Made by a program: the position numbers and the translations under genes. A stretch of DNA of 64,000 nt, taken from Taklimakanibacter albus. GTDB lineage: Bacteria; Pseudomonadota; Alphaproteobacteria; Rhizobiales; Aestuariivirgaceae. The stretch is taken from positions 248,001-312,000 of the forward strand of contig NZ_JAENHL010000006.1 in the NCBI RefSeq assembly GCF_016595235.1, in the 5' to 3' direction. The notes beneath the pieces are model-generated. The model saw only the letters and a program-made list of their open reading frames with translations. It was not told the origin of the DNA and did no database searches. This document shows positions 41,508 to 49,268 of this stretch, piece by piece (the first letter of the stretch is position 1; each line of letters starts with the position of its first letter).

Positions 41508-41593
41508 GAGGGCAGTGTAGCATTGGCCGGAATATTCAAGAAATGCCGGGCGAGGTCGGGCCAGAATGGCGCGATATCAAAGGAGTTCACATC

Positions 41594-42016
41594 ATGAAAC
41601 CCAGAATCAGTGTCCTGACGGTCGGTGTCGATGATCTCGAAGCCGCATTGCGTTTCTATCGCGATGGCTTGGGTCTGCCGACCGAAGGGATCATCGGCCA
41701 GGAATTCGAGCATGGCGAGGTCGCCTTCTTCGACCTCGCACAGGGTTTGAAATTCGCGATCTTCCCCCGCCGCGACATAGCCCATGATGCGGGCATCAAG
41801 GAGACGCCGCGCAGCCCGACGGAATTCACCATCGGTCACAATGTAAGAAGCGGGAGCGAGGTCGATCAGGTGATGCGCCAGGCGCTCGCCGCCGGGGCGC
41901 GTCTCGTCAAGCCGGCGCAGAAGACTTTCTGGGGCGGCTATGCCGGCTATTTCCAGGATCCCGACGATCACCTTTGGGAGATCGTCTACAACCCGGCTTT
42001 GCTGCCCGAGGATTGA
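41594..42016 (+). CDS. VOC (glyoxalase/bleomycin-resistance-like) family protein
   Basis: A 140-residue single-module VOC protein. VLTVGVDDLEAALRFYRDGLGLP opens it and GYAGYFQDPDDHLWEIVYNP closes it, the usual family ends. The final E is a likely metal ligand; the first ligand position is not a clear His, so metal binding is uncertain. Start 41594 follows AAAGGAG. Divergent from an AraC regulator. Its last 31 bases overlap the convergent ArsR-rhodanese gene. Substrate unknown. Confidence 0.85.
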   Translation: MKPRISVLTVGVDDLEAALRFYRDGLGLPTEGIIGQEFEHGEVAFFDLAQGLKFAIFPRRDIAHDAGIKETPRSPTEFTIGHNVRSGSEVDQVMRQALAAGARLVKPAQKTFWGGYAGYFQDPDDHLWEIVYNPALLPED

Positions 42017-42672
42017 AGCGAGGAAATTGCGAGGCCCAAGGCCTGCCAGCCGGGCAATCCACTGTCGAAATGCCGGGCCTTGTACCCCAGGGCGGATAAG
42101 GCCCGGACCGCCTCGGCGGAAAGCGCGCAATGCGAGCCGCGGCAATAGGCAATCACTTCCTGATCTTTGCGCAGCTCAGCGAGCCGGCGCGCGAGTTCTG
42201 GAAGCGGGATGTTGACCGCGCCCGGCACATGGCCGACCGCATATTCTGTTTCGGCGCGCACATCGAGCAAGGTGACGCTGTCTTCGCGCATCCGGCGCAG
42301 AAGCTCCTCGGCGTCGATCGCCTCGAGCCGGTCGGGCCGCGAGCGGCTGTCGGCGATGAAGGTGGCGAGCTGCTTGTGGTTGAACTCGGCCTGTGCCTTG
42401 AGAGCGGCGAGAAGCGGGGCAATCGGGCCATCGCTCAGCCGATAGAAAATGCGCTTACCGTCCCGCCGAGTCGTGACGAAGCCGGCGCGTTTGAGATGCT
42501 GGAGGTGCTGCGAGGCATTGGCCAGGGAAAGGCCGGCGAGTTCGGCAAGCCGCTCCACCGAATGCTCGTTTTGCGCGATGAGATCGAGCAGCTGCAGGCG
42601 ATGCGTATGACCGAGGCTGCGTGCCAGTTCGGCCAGTTCAGCAAAGAAGGGAAGGGACGATGCTTCGCTCAT
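41986..42672 (-). CDS. ArsR-rhodanese fusion regulator
   Basis: A 228-residue fusion. Residues about 10-95 are an ArsR winged helix (HRLQLLDLIAQNEHSVERLAELAGLSLANASQHLQHLKRAGFV, RRDGKRIFYRLSD). Residues about 120-220 are a rhodanese domain (LLDVRAETEYAVGHVPGAVNIP) with active-site loop C177-R-G-S-H-C182. The winged helix has no cysteine at all, so metal or persulfide sensing through it is unlikely; the rhodanese cysteines are the only candidates. The family is thought to respond to reactive sulfur. It is divergent from a DUF2938 gene with a perfect dyad between them. Confidence 0.9.
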   Translation of the reverse strand: MSEASSLPFFAELAELARSLGHTHRLQLLDLIAQNEHSVERLAELAGLSLANASQHLQHLKRAGFVTTRRDGKRIFYRLSDGPIAPLLAALKAQAEFNHKQLATFIADSRSRPDRLEAIDAEELLRRMREDSVTLLDVRAETEYAVGHVPGAVNIPLPELARRLAELRKDQEVIAYCRGSHCALSAEAVRALSALGYKARHFDSGLPGWQALGLAISSLQSSGSKAGL

Positions 42673-42702
42673 TGACAGAAGCCTAACCGATCTGCTTCAA
42701 TC

Positions 42703-42722
42703 ATTCAATAAAGTAATTGAAT
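42703..42722. promoter_or_regulatory. ArsR-type operator (ATTCAAT-N6-ATTGAAT)
   Basis: Perfect 7-base inverted arms with a 6-base centre, in the 62-base gap between the divergent ArsR-rhodanese and DUF2938 genes. This resembles known operators of ArsR/BigR-type repressors. A binding dimer would cover both promoters. Confidence 0.72.
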
Positions 42723-42734
42723 GAAATGGATATC

Positions 42735-43238
42735 ATGAATGAAGCCTTTGAATTTACTGCTTATTCGCTTGTTATTGGTACTGGCGCGACGGTTCTGATC
42801 GACCTCTGGGCGCTCGGCGTGAAGAGGCTTCTCGGTATTCCTTCCATGAATTGGGGACTGGTTGGCCGCTGGATCGGCCATATGCCGGCGGGCCGGTTCG
42901 TTCATGACGGGATTGGCAGGGCGACACCCATCACGGGCGAGATCGCGATCGGCTGGATCGTGCATTATGCGATCGGCATTGTCTTCGCCGGCATCCTGCT
43001 GGCCATCTGGGGGCTCGATTGGGCCCGTCAGCCGACTTTGCTTCCGGCCCTTCTTGTCGGCTGGGCGACGATGGCAGCGCCGTTCTTCCTCATGCAGCCG
43101 GGCCTCGGCCTGGGCATTGCCGCCGCCAAGACACCGAAGCCGATGATCGCCAGGTTCCGTAGCCTGCTCACGCATACGGTGTTCGGGCTTGGGCTCTATC
43201 TCGCAGCGTTCGCAGCGTTGTCAGTCGGCATGTCTTAA
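42735..43238 (+). CDS. DUF2938 family membrane protein
   Basis: A 167-residue membrane protein with four predicted TM helices. LVIGTGATVLIDLWALGVKRLLG, MNWGLVGRWIGHMPAGRFVHDGIG, and the GLGLGIAAAKTPKPMIARFRSLLTHTVFGLGLY stretch are typical of DUF2938. The function is unknown, but such genes are often linked to sulfur or stress regulators. ATG 42735 is preferred; an in-frame ATG at 42717 overlaps the operator arm. Being divergent from an ArsR-rhodanese regulator suggests derepression by reactive sulfur or oxidants. Confidence 0.83.
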   Translation: MNEAFEFTAYSLVIGTGATVLIDLWALGVKRLLGIPSMNWGLVGRWIGHMPAGRFVHDGIGRATPITGEIAIGWIVHYAIGIVFAGILLAIWGLDWARQPTLLPALLVGWATMAAPFFLMQPGLGLGIAAAKTPKPMIARFRSLLTHTVFGLGLYLAAFAALSVGMS

Positions 43239-43239
43239 A

Positions 43240-44823
43240 TCAGAAAAGTGCGGCGATCTCGCTGCCGACATTCACCTCGATCAGCATCGGCCCTTCGCTA
43301 GCGAGTGACTGACGAAAGGCTCGGTCGAGTTCTTCGGCGGTTTCCGCCAAAGCGGCGGGACAGCCGAGAGCGCGCGCCAGGGCGACGAAGTCGATGCCCT
43401 CCACATCGATGCCGGGAATATCGCTGATCTGCATCATCCGGCTGAAAGCGCGCATGGCGCCATAGCCGCGATTGTTGAGGATGACATAGGTGACGGGGAG
43501 CTTCTCTCGTGCCGCGCTCCACAGGCTCTGGATCGAATACATTGCGGAGCCGTCGCCGATGAATGCCACCACCCGGCGCCGTGGACGGCCGAGTGCGAGG
43601 CCTGCCGCGGCGGCCAGGCCGAAGCCCAGCCCGCCGCTCGCCATCGCATGGAAGCCTTGTTCCTTGCCGATGGGCAGAAAACGTTGGATCGCCGTCTTAT
43701 GCGATGGGGCTTCCTCGACAAAGACCGCATCCTGTGGCGCGAGGCCCGCAAGGATATGAACCGCAAGTTCGGGAGTGAGCGATATGCCGGCCGGCGGCGC
43801 GGAGATCGGATCACGGGCCTTCGATGCCGTGGCGGGCCGGTGTGTGATGAGGCGCGCCAGGGCCGGTACCGCGAGCCGCAAGGACGCGATAAGCGACGTG
43901 GCGCGCGGCGAAGCGACAGCGGATCTGGGATCATCGGTGATCTGGAAAAGCGGAGGCAGCTGCGCCAGGACCGCCAGCCCATCGGGAACATGCAGCAGGA
44001 AGGCCGGCCCACCGAGCATCAGGATGCAATCATAGCGCTCCAAAGATTTGGCGAGCGGCCCCGAGGCGGCGGGAAGGAAGCCGGCGAAGCGTGGGTGATC
44101 TTGCGCGACGCCGTCGCGGCTGATCATCGGCGCCGCCCAGACGTCGGCGTCGAGTTGCTCGACGAGGACCGTCACTTCATCCTGCATGTTCTCGCGGCCG
44201 ACGCCAGGCCCGAAAACAATGGCCGGCCGGCGTGACGCTTCGAGTGCGCGAGCGATCTGGGCGAGGCCCTCAGGATCGGGCGCCAGGAGGCGGCTCTTCG
44301 GCCTGAGCACGACAGGTTCGGCGGGCTTGTCCCAGTCATCGGAAGGGATCGAGACGAAAGTAGGACCGCATGGGGCTTGCATGGCGATCTGCCAGGCTTG
44401 CGCGATGGCGAGCGGCACATCCTCGGCACGCGCCGGCTCGATCGCCCATTTCACATGCGGCTTGGGAAACTCCGCGGCATGCTCGGCGCCGAGAAAGGGT
44501 TGCAGAGCGAGCAGGGAGCGCGCCTGCTGGCCGGCGGTGATGACGAGCGGCGTCTGGTTCTTATAGGCCGTGAAGATGGCGCCCAGCGCATGGCCGACGC
44601 CGGCCGCCGAATGAAGATTGACGAATGCGGCGCGACCGGTCGCCTGCGCATAGCCGTCGGCCATGCCGACGACGACCGATTCCTGCAAGCCCAGCACATA
44701 ACGGAAGTCGGATGGCCAGTCGGCGAGAAACGCCAGTTCGGTCGAACCCGGATTGCCGAAAACCATTGTGACGCCAAGCTCGCGCAGGAGCGCCAGCGTG
44801 GCTGTTCGTACTGTCGATCGCAT
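43240..44823 (-). CDS. mdlC: ThDP-dependent decarboxylase, benzoylformate decarboxylase-like
   Basis: A 527-residue thiamine diphosphate enzyme. FGNPGSTELAFL, the GLQE motif (cofactor-activating Glu) and NLHSAAGVGHALG match the Ser26, Glu47 and His70 positions of Pseudomonas benzoylformate decarboxylase. The ThDP-binding motif is VAFIGDGSAMYSIQSLWSAAREKLPVTYVILNN (residues about 425-457). It would convert benzoylformate or a related 2-oxo acid to an aldehyde; an aldehyde dehydrogenase gene lies 4.4 kb away. It is 82 bases downstream of a LysR gene on the same strand. Exact substrate not provable; oxalyl-CoA or phenylpyruvate-type activity is less likely. Confidence 0.85.
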   Translation of the reverse strand: MRSTVRTATLALLRELGVTMVFGNPGSTELAFLADWPSDFRYVLGLQESVVVGMADGYAQATGRAAFVNLHSAAGVGHALGAIFTAYKNQTPLVITAGQQARSLLALQPFLGAEHAAEFPKPHVKWAIEPARAEDVPLAIAQAWQIAMQAPCGPTFVSIPSDDWDKPAEPVVLRPKSRLLAPDPEGLAQIARALEASRRPAIVFGPGVGRENMQDEVTVLVEQLDADVWAAPMISRDGVAQDHPRFAGFLPAASGPLAKSLERYDCILMLGGPAFLLHVPDGLAVLAQLPPLFQITDDPRSAVASPRATSLIASLRLAVPALARLITHRPATASKARDPISAPPAGISLTPELAVHILAGLAPQDAVFVEEAPSHKTAIQRFLPIGKEQGFHAMASGGLGFGLAAAAGLALGRPRRRVVAFIGDGSAMYSIQSLWSAAREKLPVTYVILNNRGYGAMRAFSRMMQISDIPGIDVEGIDFVALARALGCPAALAETAEELDRAFRQSLASEGPMLIEVNVGSEIAALF

Positions 44824-44905
44824 TCATCCTCCCGCTTCACGAAAGGGGAGGAAAACTCCGGGGGGCGCGCGTCGTCGAGTGGTTTTTGAGCAAACGGGCT
44901 TGTTA

Positions 44906-45805
44906 TCAATGCAACAACGCGTGCTTCAGTCCCGACAAGGCCGACTGCGTCTCGGCGCCGTTCTTCGTCGCGAGGAAGATATCGCAACGCGCCCAGTCGT
45001 GGTCGAGCGGGATCGAAGCGAGGCCGCGCTTGGCGATCTCCGCCGCCGAAGTCCCGGCCGGCATCACCGTGATGCCGAGCCCGCCTTCGACGACGCGGCA
45101 GGTCGAGGCGAAGTCGTTGACATCGATGCCTTGGCGCAGATGCACGCCGGTCCGCTGCGCCATGACGGCGATAAGGTCGGCAATCATCGAGGCGCGGGGC
45201 ATGATGAGCAACTCGTCGGCGAGATCGTCAAGGTGAACCTCGAGCCTCTGACCGAGGCGGTGATCGCGCGGGACCACCGCGGCGAGCCGGTCGGAACGGT
45301 AGAGCGACAATTGCAGGCTAGGATAATCGAGAGCCCCCAGCACGATGCCGACATCGGCCTGGCCTTCGAGCAGACTTTGCGCGATAGCGGGGCTCGTCTG
45401 CTCGACGACCGAGAGATGGACATGGGGGTTGCTTGCGAGATAGCCGCGCAGTTGCTCCGGCAACTCGCCGAACAGTACGGGCCCCGAGACCGCGAGCCGG
45501 AGATCGACCACAGCGCCGCCTTTCAACCTGTCGATATCGGATTTGAGAAGATCGAGACCCTCGGCCCGGGCGGCGGCATGGCTCGCAATGGCGAGCCCGA
45601 CAGGTGTCAGTGTGAGGCCATTGGCCTGGCGGTTCAGGACTTCGGCGCCGAGTACATCTTCGAGCTTGCGGATACGTCGGCTCGCGGCCGACGGCACGAT
45701 ATGCACTTCTTCGGCAGCACGCGTGAGATGGCCGTGCCGGCCGATGGCCGCGATCAGCCGCAGGGTGCGCGGTGTCAATTGATCATCCAGCATTTCACGT
45801 CGCAT
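44906..45805 (-). CDS. LysR regulator of aromatic gene cluster
   Basis: A 299-residue LysR protein. The HTH is RTLRLIAAIGRHGHLTRAAEEVHIVPSAASRRIRKLEDVLG, slightly atypical for LysR but clear. The C-terminal effector domain has QADVGIVLGALDYPSLQL and GGLGITVMPAG. Start ATG 45805 is supported by GGGAGGA upstream; the frame extends further upstream without similarity. It is divergent from the extradiol dioxygenase operon and probably activates that operon, and is followed by benzoylformate decarboxylase on its own strand. Confidence 0.9.
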   Translation of the reverse strand: MRREMLDDQLTPRTLRLIAAIGRHGHLTRAAEEVHIVPSAASRRIRKLEDVLGAEVLNRQANGLTLTPVGLAIASHAAARAEGLDLLKSDIDRLKGGAVVDLRLAVSGPVLFGELPEQLRGYLASNPHVHLSVVEQTSPAIAQSLLEGQADVGIVLGALDYPSLQLSLYRSDRLAAVVPRDHRLGQRLEVHLDDLADELLIMPRASMIADLIAVMAQRTGVHLRQGIDVNDFASTCRVVEGGLGITVMPAGTSAAEIAKRGLASIPLDHDWARCDIFLATKNGAETQSALSGLKHALLH

Positions 45806-45857
45806 CAGAATCCTCCCGGAATGGCGCATGACGATTTGAGAAGGGCGGTTGCCAAAA

Positions 45858-45871
45858 TTTGTAGTTACAAA
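45858..45871. promoter_or_regulatory. Candidate LysR site in divergent promoter
   Basis: TTTGTAGTTACAAA is a near-perfect dyad with T-N11-A character. It is nested in an outer 8-base inverted repeat (ATTTGAGA 45834-45841; TCTCAAAT 45874-45881). Both lie in the AT-rich 131-base gap between the LysR and dioxygenase genes. Confidence 0.55.
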
Positions 45872-45936
45872 AATCTCAAATATTGATAATTTAAGCAAGT
45901 TAAAAGTTCCAATTATCCGAATTCTAAGGAGTTGAG

Positions 45937-46773
45937 ATGTCGCTGACCGCCGTCCGGGCAGGAGCTTATTTGCATCATGTCGCCTTCGAGAGTGCTGATC
46001 CGCGCGCGCTGGCCGAGTTCTATGCCGATGCGATGGATATGACCGTCGAGCAGGTTGGACCTGAGGAATGGCGCTGCAGCGGTCCCGCCCGCCGCTTCGT
46101 GGCCAAGAAGGGAGAGGGCCGGAAGCTTGGCTATGCAGGTCTCGCCTGTCGCGACGCCGAGGGGCTTGCCGAGCTCCGGGCGCGGGCCGAAGCCGAAGGC
46201 CTCGTGATCCTGGCAAGCCCGTCACCCTATTTCGAGGACGACGCCTTCGCGGTGCAATCGCCCGATGGTCATGTCATCTGCTTCGGTCTGGCGAAGCCCG
46301 AGACGGCGCAGGCGGGGCTGAAGGGGCCGACCCAGCATCTCACTTTTGCGACCTTCGATGTCGAGGCCTTTCAGGACTTCTTCCATGGCAAGCTCGGTTT
46401 CGCGCTCTCCGACAGGGTCGTGCACAAGGATGGCAAGCTCGCCACGTGTTTCGTGCGCTCCAATCACGAGCATCACACACTCGCCTGCTTCAAATCCAAT
46501 CGCCAGGGCGTCGACCATCACAGCTACGAGGCAGGCGATTGGAATGTCATCCGCGACTGGTGTGATCGCTTCGCCGCACGGCGCATTCCCCTGATGTGGG
46601 GACCGGGACGCCACGGACCGGGCAACAATCTCTTCATCTTCATCGAGGATCCGGACGGCAACTGGATCGAGGTCTCGGCCGAGCTCGAGGTCGTGCACGA
46701 CCGGCCGGTGAAGGACTGGCCGCAGGAGCCGCGCACGTTGAATCTCTGGGGCAAGGCGATCATGCGCTCCTGA
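45937..46773 (+). CDS. Type I extradiol (catechol 2,3-) dioxygenase
   Basis: A 278-residue two-module VOC enzyme. The second module carries the metal triad of extradiol dioxygenases: H134 (QHLTFAT), H194 (DHHSYEA) and E245 (WIEVS), plus H226 (GRHGPGN) at the conserved second-sphere position. This predicts Fe(II)- or Mn(II)-dependent ring cleavage of a catechol. TAAGGAG precedes the ATG. It heads a four-gene operon with an FAH-family hydrolase, a flavin hydroxylase and an aldehyde dehydrogenase, a complete-looking set for hydroxylation, ring cleavage and onward processing of an aromatic. Confidence 0.85.
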   Translation: MSLTAVRAGAYLHHVAFESADPRALAEFYADAMDMTVEQVGPEEWRCSGPARRFVAKKGEGRKLGYAGLACRDAEGLAELRARAEAEGLVILASPSPYFEDDAFAVQSPDGHVICFGLAKPETAQAGLKGPTQHLTFATFDVEAFQDFFHGKLGFALSDRVVHKDGKLATCFVRSNHEHHTLACFKSNRQGVDHHSYEAGDWNVIRDWCDRFAARRIPLMWGPGRHGPGNNLFIFIEDPDGNWIEVSAELEVVHDRPVKDWPQEPRTLNLWGKAIMRS

Positions 46774-46814
46774 TTGGAGCTGCGCGTGGACGGAAATCTA
46801 TCGAGGACAAGACT

Positions 46815-47672
46815 ATGAGATTGATCAGCTACACAAGATTGGGGCAGGCGGGCTTCGGCGCGCTGACGGAGGGCGGCGTGATCGCTCTCGCCGGACGTCT
46901 CGATCGCACCGTCGCCACCCTCAAACAGGCGATTGCGGGCGACCTTCTGCGCGAGATCCGTTCCTTCGCCAAGGATCGTCCGGCCGAGCTCGCGCTCAGC
47001 GACGTGACGCTTCTACCGGTCATTCCGGACCCGGCCAAGATCCTCTGCATCGGCCTCAATTATGAGACGCATCGTCATGAGACCGGGCGTGCTGTCGCGC
47101 AGTATCCCTCGGTCTTCACCCGTTTCGCCGACACACAGATCGCGCATGGCGAGGCCATCGTGAAGCCGGACGTCTCCAATGCCCTCGATTACGAAGGCGA
47201 ACTCGCCGTGGTCATCGGCAGGGGAGGCCGCAACATCGCCGAGAAAGACGCCATGGCGCATGTGGCGGGTTATGCCTGCTACAATGACGCGACGGTGCGC
47301 GACTGGCAGCGCCATACGCATCAATTCACGCCGGGCAAGAACTTCCCCTCGACCGGCGCCTTTGGACCTGCTTTGGTCAGCGCCGACGAGGTGGCCGATT
47401 ACACGCGACTGCCGATCGCGACGCGGGTCAATGGCGAGACGGTACAGAGCGCCACGCTGGCCGACCTCATCTTCCCCATCCCGCGCCTCATCGCCTATTG
47501 CTCGGCCTTCACGCCTCTCAGCCCTGGTGACGTGATCCTGACCGGTACGCCGGGAGGCGTCGGCGATCGCCGCGAACCGCCAAGCTATCTCAAGGCCGGG
47601 GATGTGATCGAAGTCGAGATCGGCGGCATCGGCCGTCTCGTCAACCGCATCGAGAACGAAGCCCGCATCTGA
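46815..47672 (+). CDS. Fumarylacetoacetate hydrolase family protein
   Basis: A 285-residue FAH-fold enzyme. KILCIGLNYETHRHETG begins the catalytic domain and DYEGELAVVIGRGGRNI supplies the E-x-E metal ligands; ILTGTPGGVGDRREPPSYLKAGD is the conserved closing loop. Such enzymes hydrolyse or isomerise ring-fission products (2-hydroxy-dienoates, acylpyruvates). The N-terminal 70 residues are the usual FAH lid-like segment. The start at 46815 follows CGAGGACAAG. Its stop overlaps the next start (TGATG). In this operon it probably acts on the product of the extradiol dioxygenase. Confidence 0.89.
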   Translation: MRLISYTRLGQAGFGALTEGGVIALAGRLDRTVATLKQAIAGDLLREIRSFAKDRPAELALSDVTLLPVIPDPAKILCIGLNYETHRHETGRAVAQYPSVFTRFADTQIAHGEAIVKPDVSNALDYEGELAVVIGRGGRNIAEKDAMAHVAGYACYNDATVRDWQRHTHQFTPGKNFPSTGAFGPALVSADEVADYTRLPIATRVNGETVQSATLADLIFPIPRLIAYCSAFTPLSPGDVILTGTPGGVGDRREPPSYLKAGDVIEVEIGGIGRLVNRIENEARI

Positions 47673-49249
47673 TGGAAGGGCTCGAAACCGATGTGCTGAT
47701 CGTCGGCGCCGGGCCGACGGGATTGACGCTCGCCAATCTTCTCGGCGGCTTCGGGGTAAGGACGCTGCTGGTCGAACGCAATGCCTCGACCGTGGACGAG
47801 CCGCGTGCGGTGTCGATCGATGATGAATCGATGCGCACCATGCAGGCGATCGGCCTCGACAAGGCGGTGCTGGATATCGTCGCCCGCGCCTATGGGTCGC
47901 GCTATATGTCGCCAGGCCGCAGGATCTTCGCGAGCGTCGATCCCTTGTCGCAGGAATATGGCTTCGACAAACGCAATGCCTTCGAGCAGCCGGTGCTCGA
48001 AAGGATCCTGCGCGAAGGGCTCGATCGTTATCCCCATGTCGTGCAGCGTTTTGGCGAGGAGTGGCTGTCCTTCTCCCAGAACGAGAGCATGGTCATGGCC
48101 GACTTCTCGTCCGGGCGCAGTGTTTCGGCCAAATACCTGGTCGGCTGCGACGGGGGACGCTCTGCCGTGCGCCGCACTCTCGCGGTCGAGATGGAAGGTT
48201 CGACTTTCGCCGAGCGCTGGCTGATCGTTGATCTGGTCAAGACGGAAAACCGCTTCCGCCATACGGAAGTCTTCTGCAATCCGGCGCGGCCTTGCATCTC
48301 GCTGCCGGGGCCGCGCGGCATCCGGCGTTATGAGTTCATGCTGCATCAGCATGAAAAGGAGGAGATGGCGACGGAGGAGAGTTTCGTGCGCCGGCTCCTG
48401 AGCGAGGTGGGCCCTGACGAGCATGCAGTCTTTCGGCGGGTACGGGTCTATACGTTCCATGCCCGCATGGCCGAGAAATGGCGGGAGGGCCGTGTCCTCC
48501 TTGCCGGTGATGCGGCGCATCTTTCGCCGCCTTTTGCCGGCCAGGGCATGAATAGCGGTTTGCGCGATGCGCATAATCTCGGCTGGAAGCTTGCCGCTGC
48601 GGCGCGTTCCCAGGATTTGCCCGCGCATCTGCTCGACAGCTATGAAGCTGAGCGCAAGCCCCATGCCGGACAGATGATCAACCTCGCCCTGCGTATGGGA
48701 CGGGTGATGATGCCGTCCTCCGGCGCCAAGGCCTTGCTGACCCGGATGTGTTTCCGTCTGCTCGGACTTTATCCGCCGGCACGCGATTATGTGGCGCAGA
48801 TGCGATACAAGCCGAAGCCGCGCTTCGAGCGTGGACTGCTGTGGCCGGATGAACATCCGCAGGAGCGGACGCTGGTTGGCCGCCTGTTCCCGCAGCCGGT
48901 CATCGAGGACGAAAATCATCGTCGCCACCGGCTCGATGATGTCCTGGGGCCGGGGCCGGTGCTGATCCTCTTCGCCGAGCGGCCGGAGGAGGAGATCGCC
49001 AGCGTTGATCTGCACGCCCTCCAGAAAGAAGGCATCGGCATCATCGGCCTGACGCCGGAATATATGAATCCGGTTGCTGACGCGTTCCCTGTCTTCCGCG
49101 ATGTCTCACGGTTTACGAGCGCCAAGCCGTTCCGGACCTATCGCGACCATGCCTTCCTGCTCAGGCCCGACCGCTATGTCGCGGCGGCGGCTCCACTGAC
49201 CAGGATCGAGACCTTGCTGCCTCAGGCGGCTTTGCTGCGCGCCGGCTGA
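47672..49249 (+). CDS. FAD-dependent aromatic hydroxylase (MhpA/TfdB-like)
   Basis: A 525-residue class A flavoprotein monooxygenase. It has the GxGxxG FAD motif VLIVGAGPTGLTLAN, the DG motif (YLVGCDGGRSAVRR), and GDAAHLSPPFAGQGMNSGLRDAHNLGWKL, the second FAD motif. The C-terminal thioredoxin-like module (VLILFAERPEEEIASVD onward) is typical of the phenol hydroxylase/MhpA group. It hydroxylates a phenolic ring using NAD(P)H and O2, presumably making the catechol cleaved by the operon's dioxygenase. The start overlaps the FAH gene stop. Confidence 0.9.
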   Translation: MEGLETDVLIVGAGPTGLTLANLLGGFGVRTLLVERNASTVDEPRAVSIDDESMRTMQAIGLDKAVLDIVARAYGSRYMSPGRRIFASVDPLSQEYGFDKRNAFEQPVLERILREGLDRYPHVVQRFGEEWLSFSQNESMVMADFSSGRSVSAKYLVGCDGGRSAVRRTLAVEMEGSTFAERWLIVDLVKTENRFRHTEVFCNPARPCISLPGPRGIRRYEFMLHQHEKEEMATEESFVRRLLSEVGPDEHAVFRRVRVYTFHARMAEKWREGRVLLAGDAAHLSPPFAGQGMNSGLRDAHNLGWKLAAAARSQDLPAHLLDSYEAERKPHAGQMINLALRMGRVMMPSSGAKALLTRMCFRLLGLYPPARDYVAQMRYKPKPRFERGLLWPDEHPQERTLVGRLFPQPVIEDENHRRHRLDDVLGPGPVLILFAERPEEEIASVDLHALQKEGIGIIGLTPEYMNPVADAFPVFRDVSRFTSAKPFRTYRDHAFLLRPDRYVAAAAPLTRIETLLPQAALLRAG

Positions 49250-49268
49250 CTTTTAACGGGAGGAAAAC

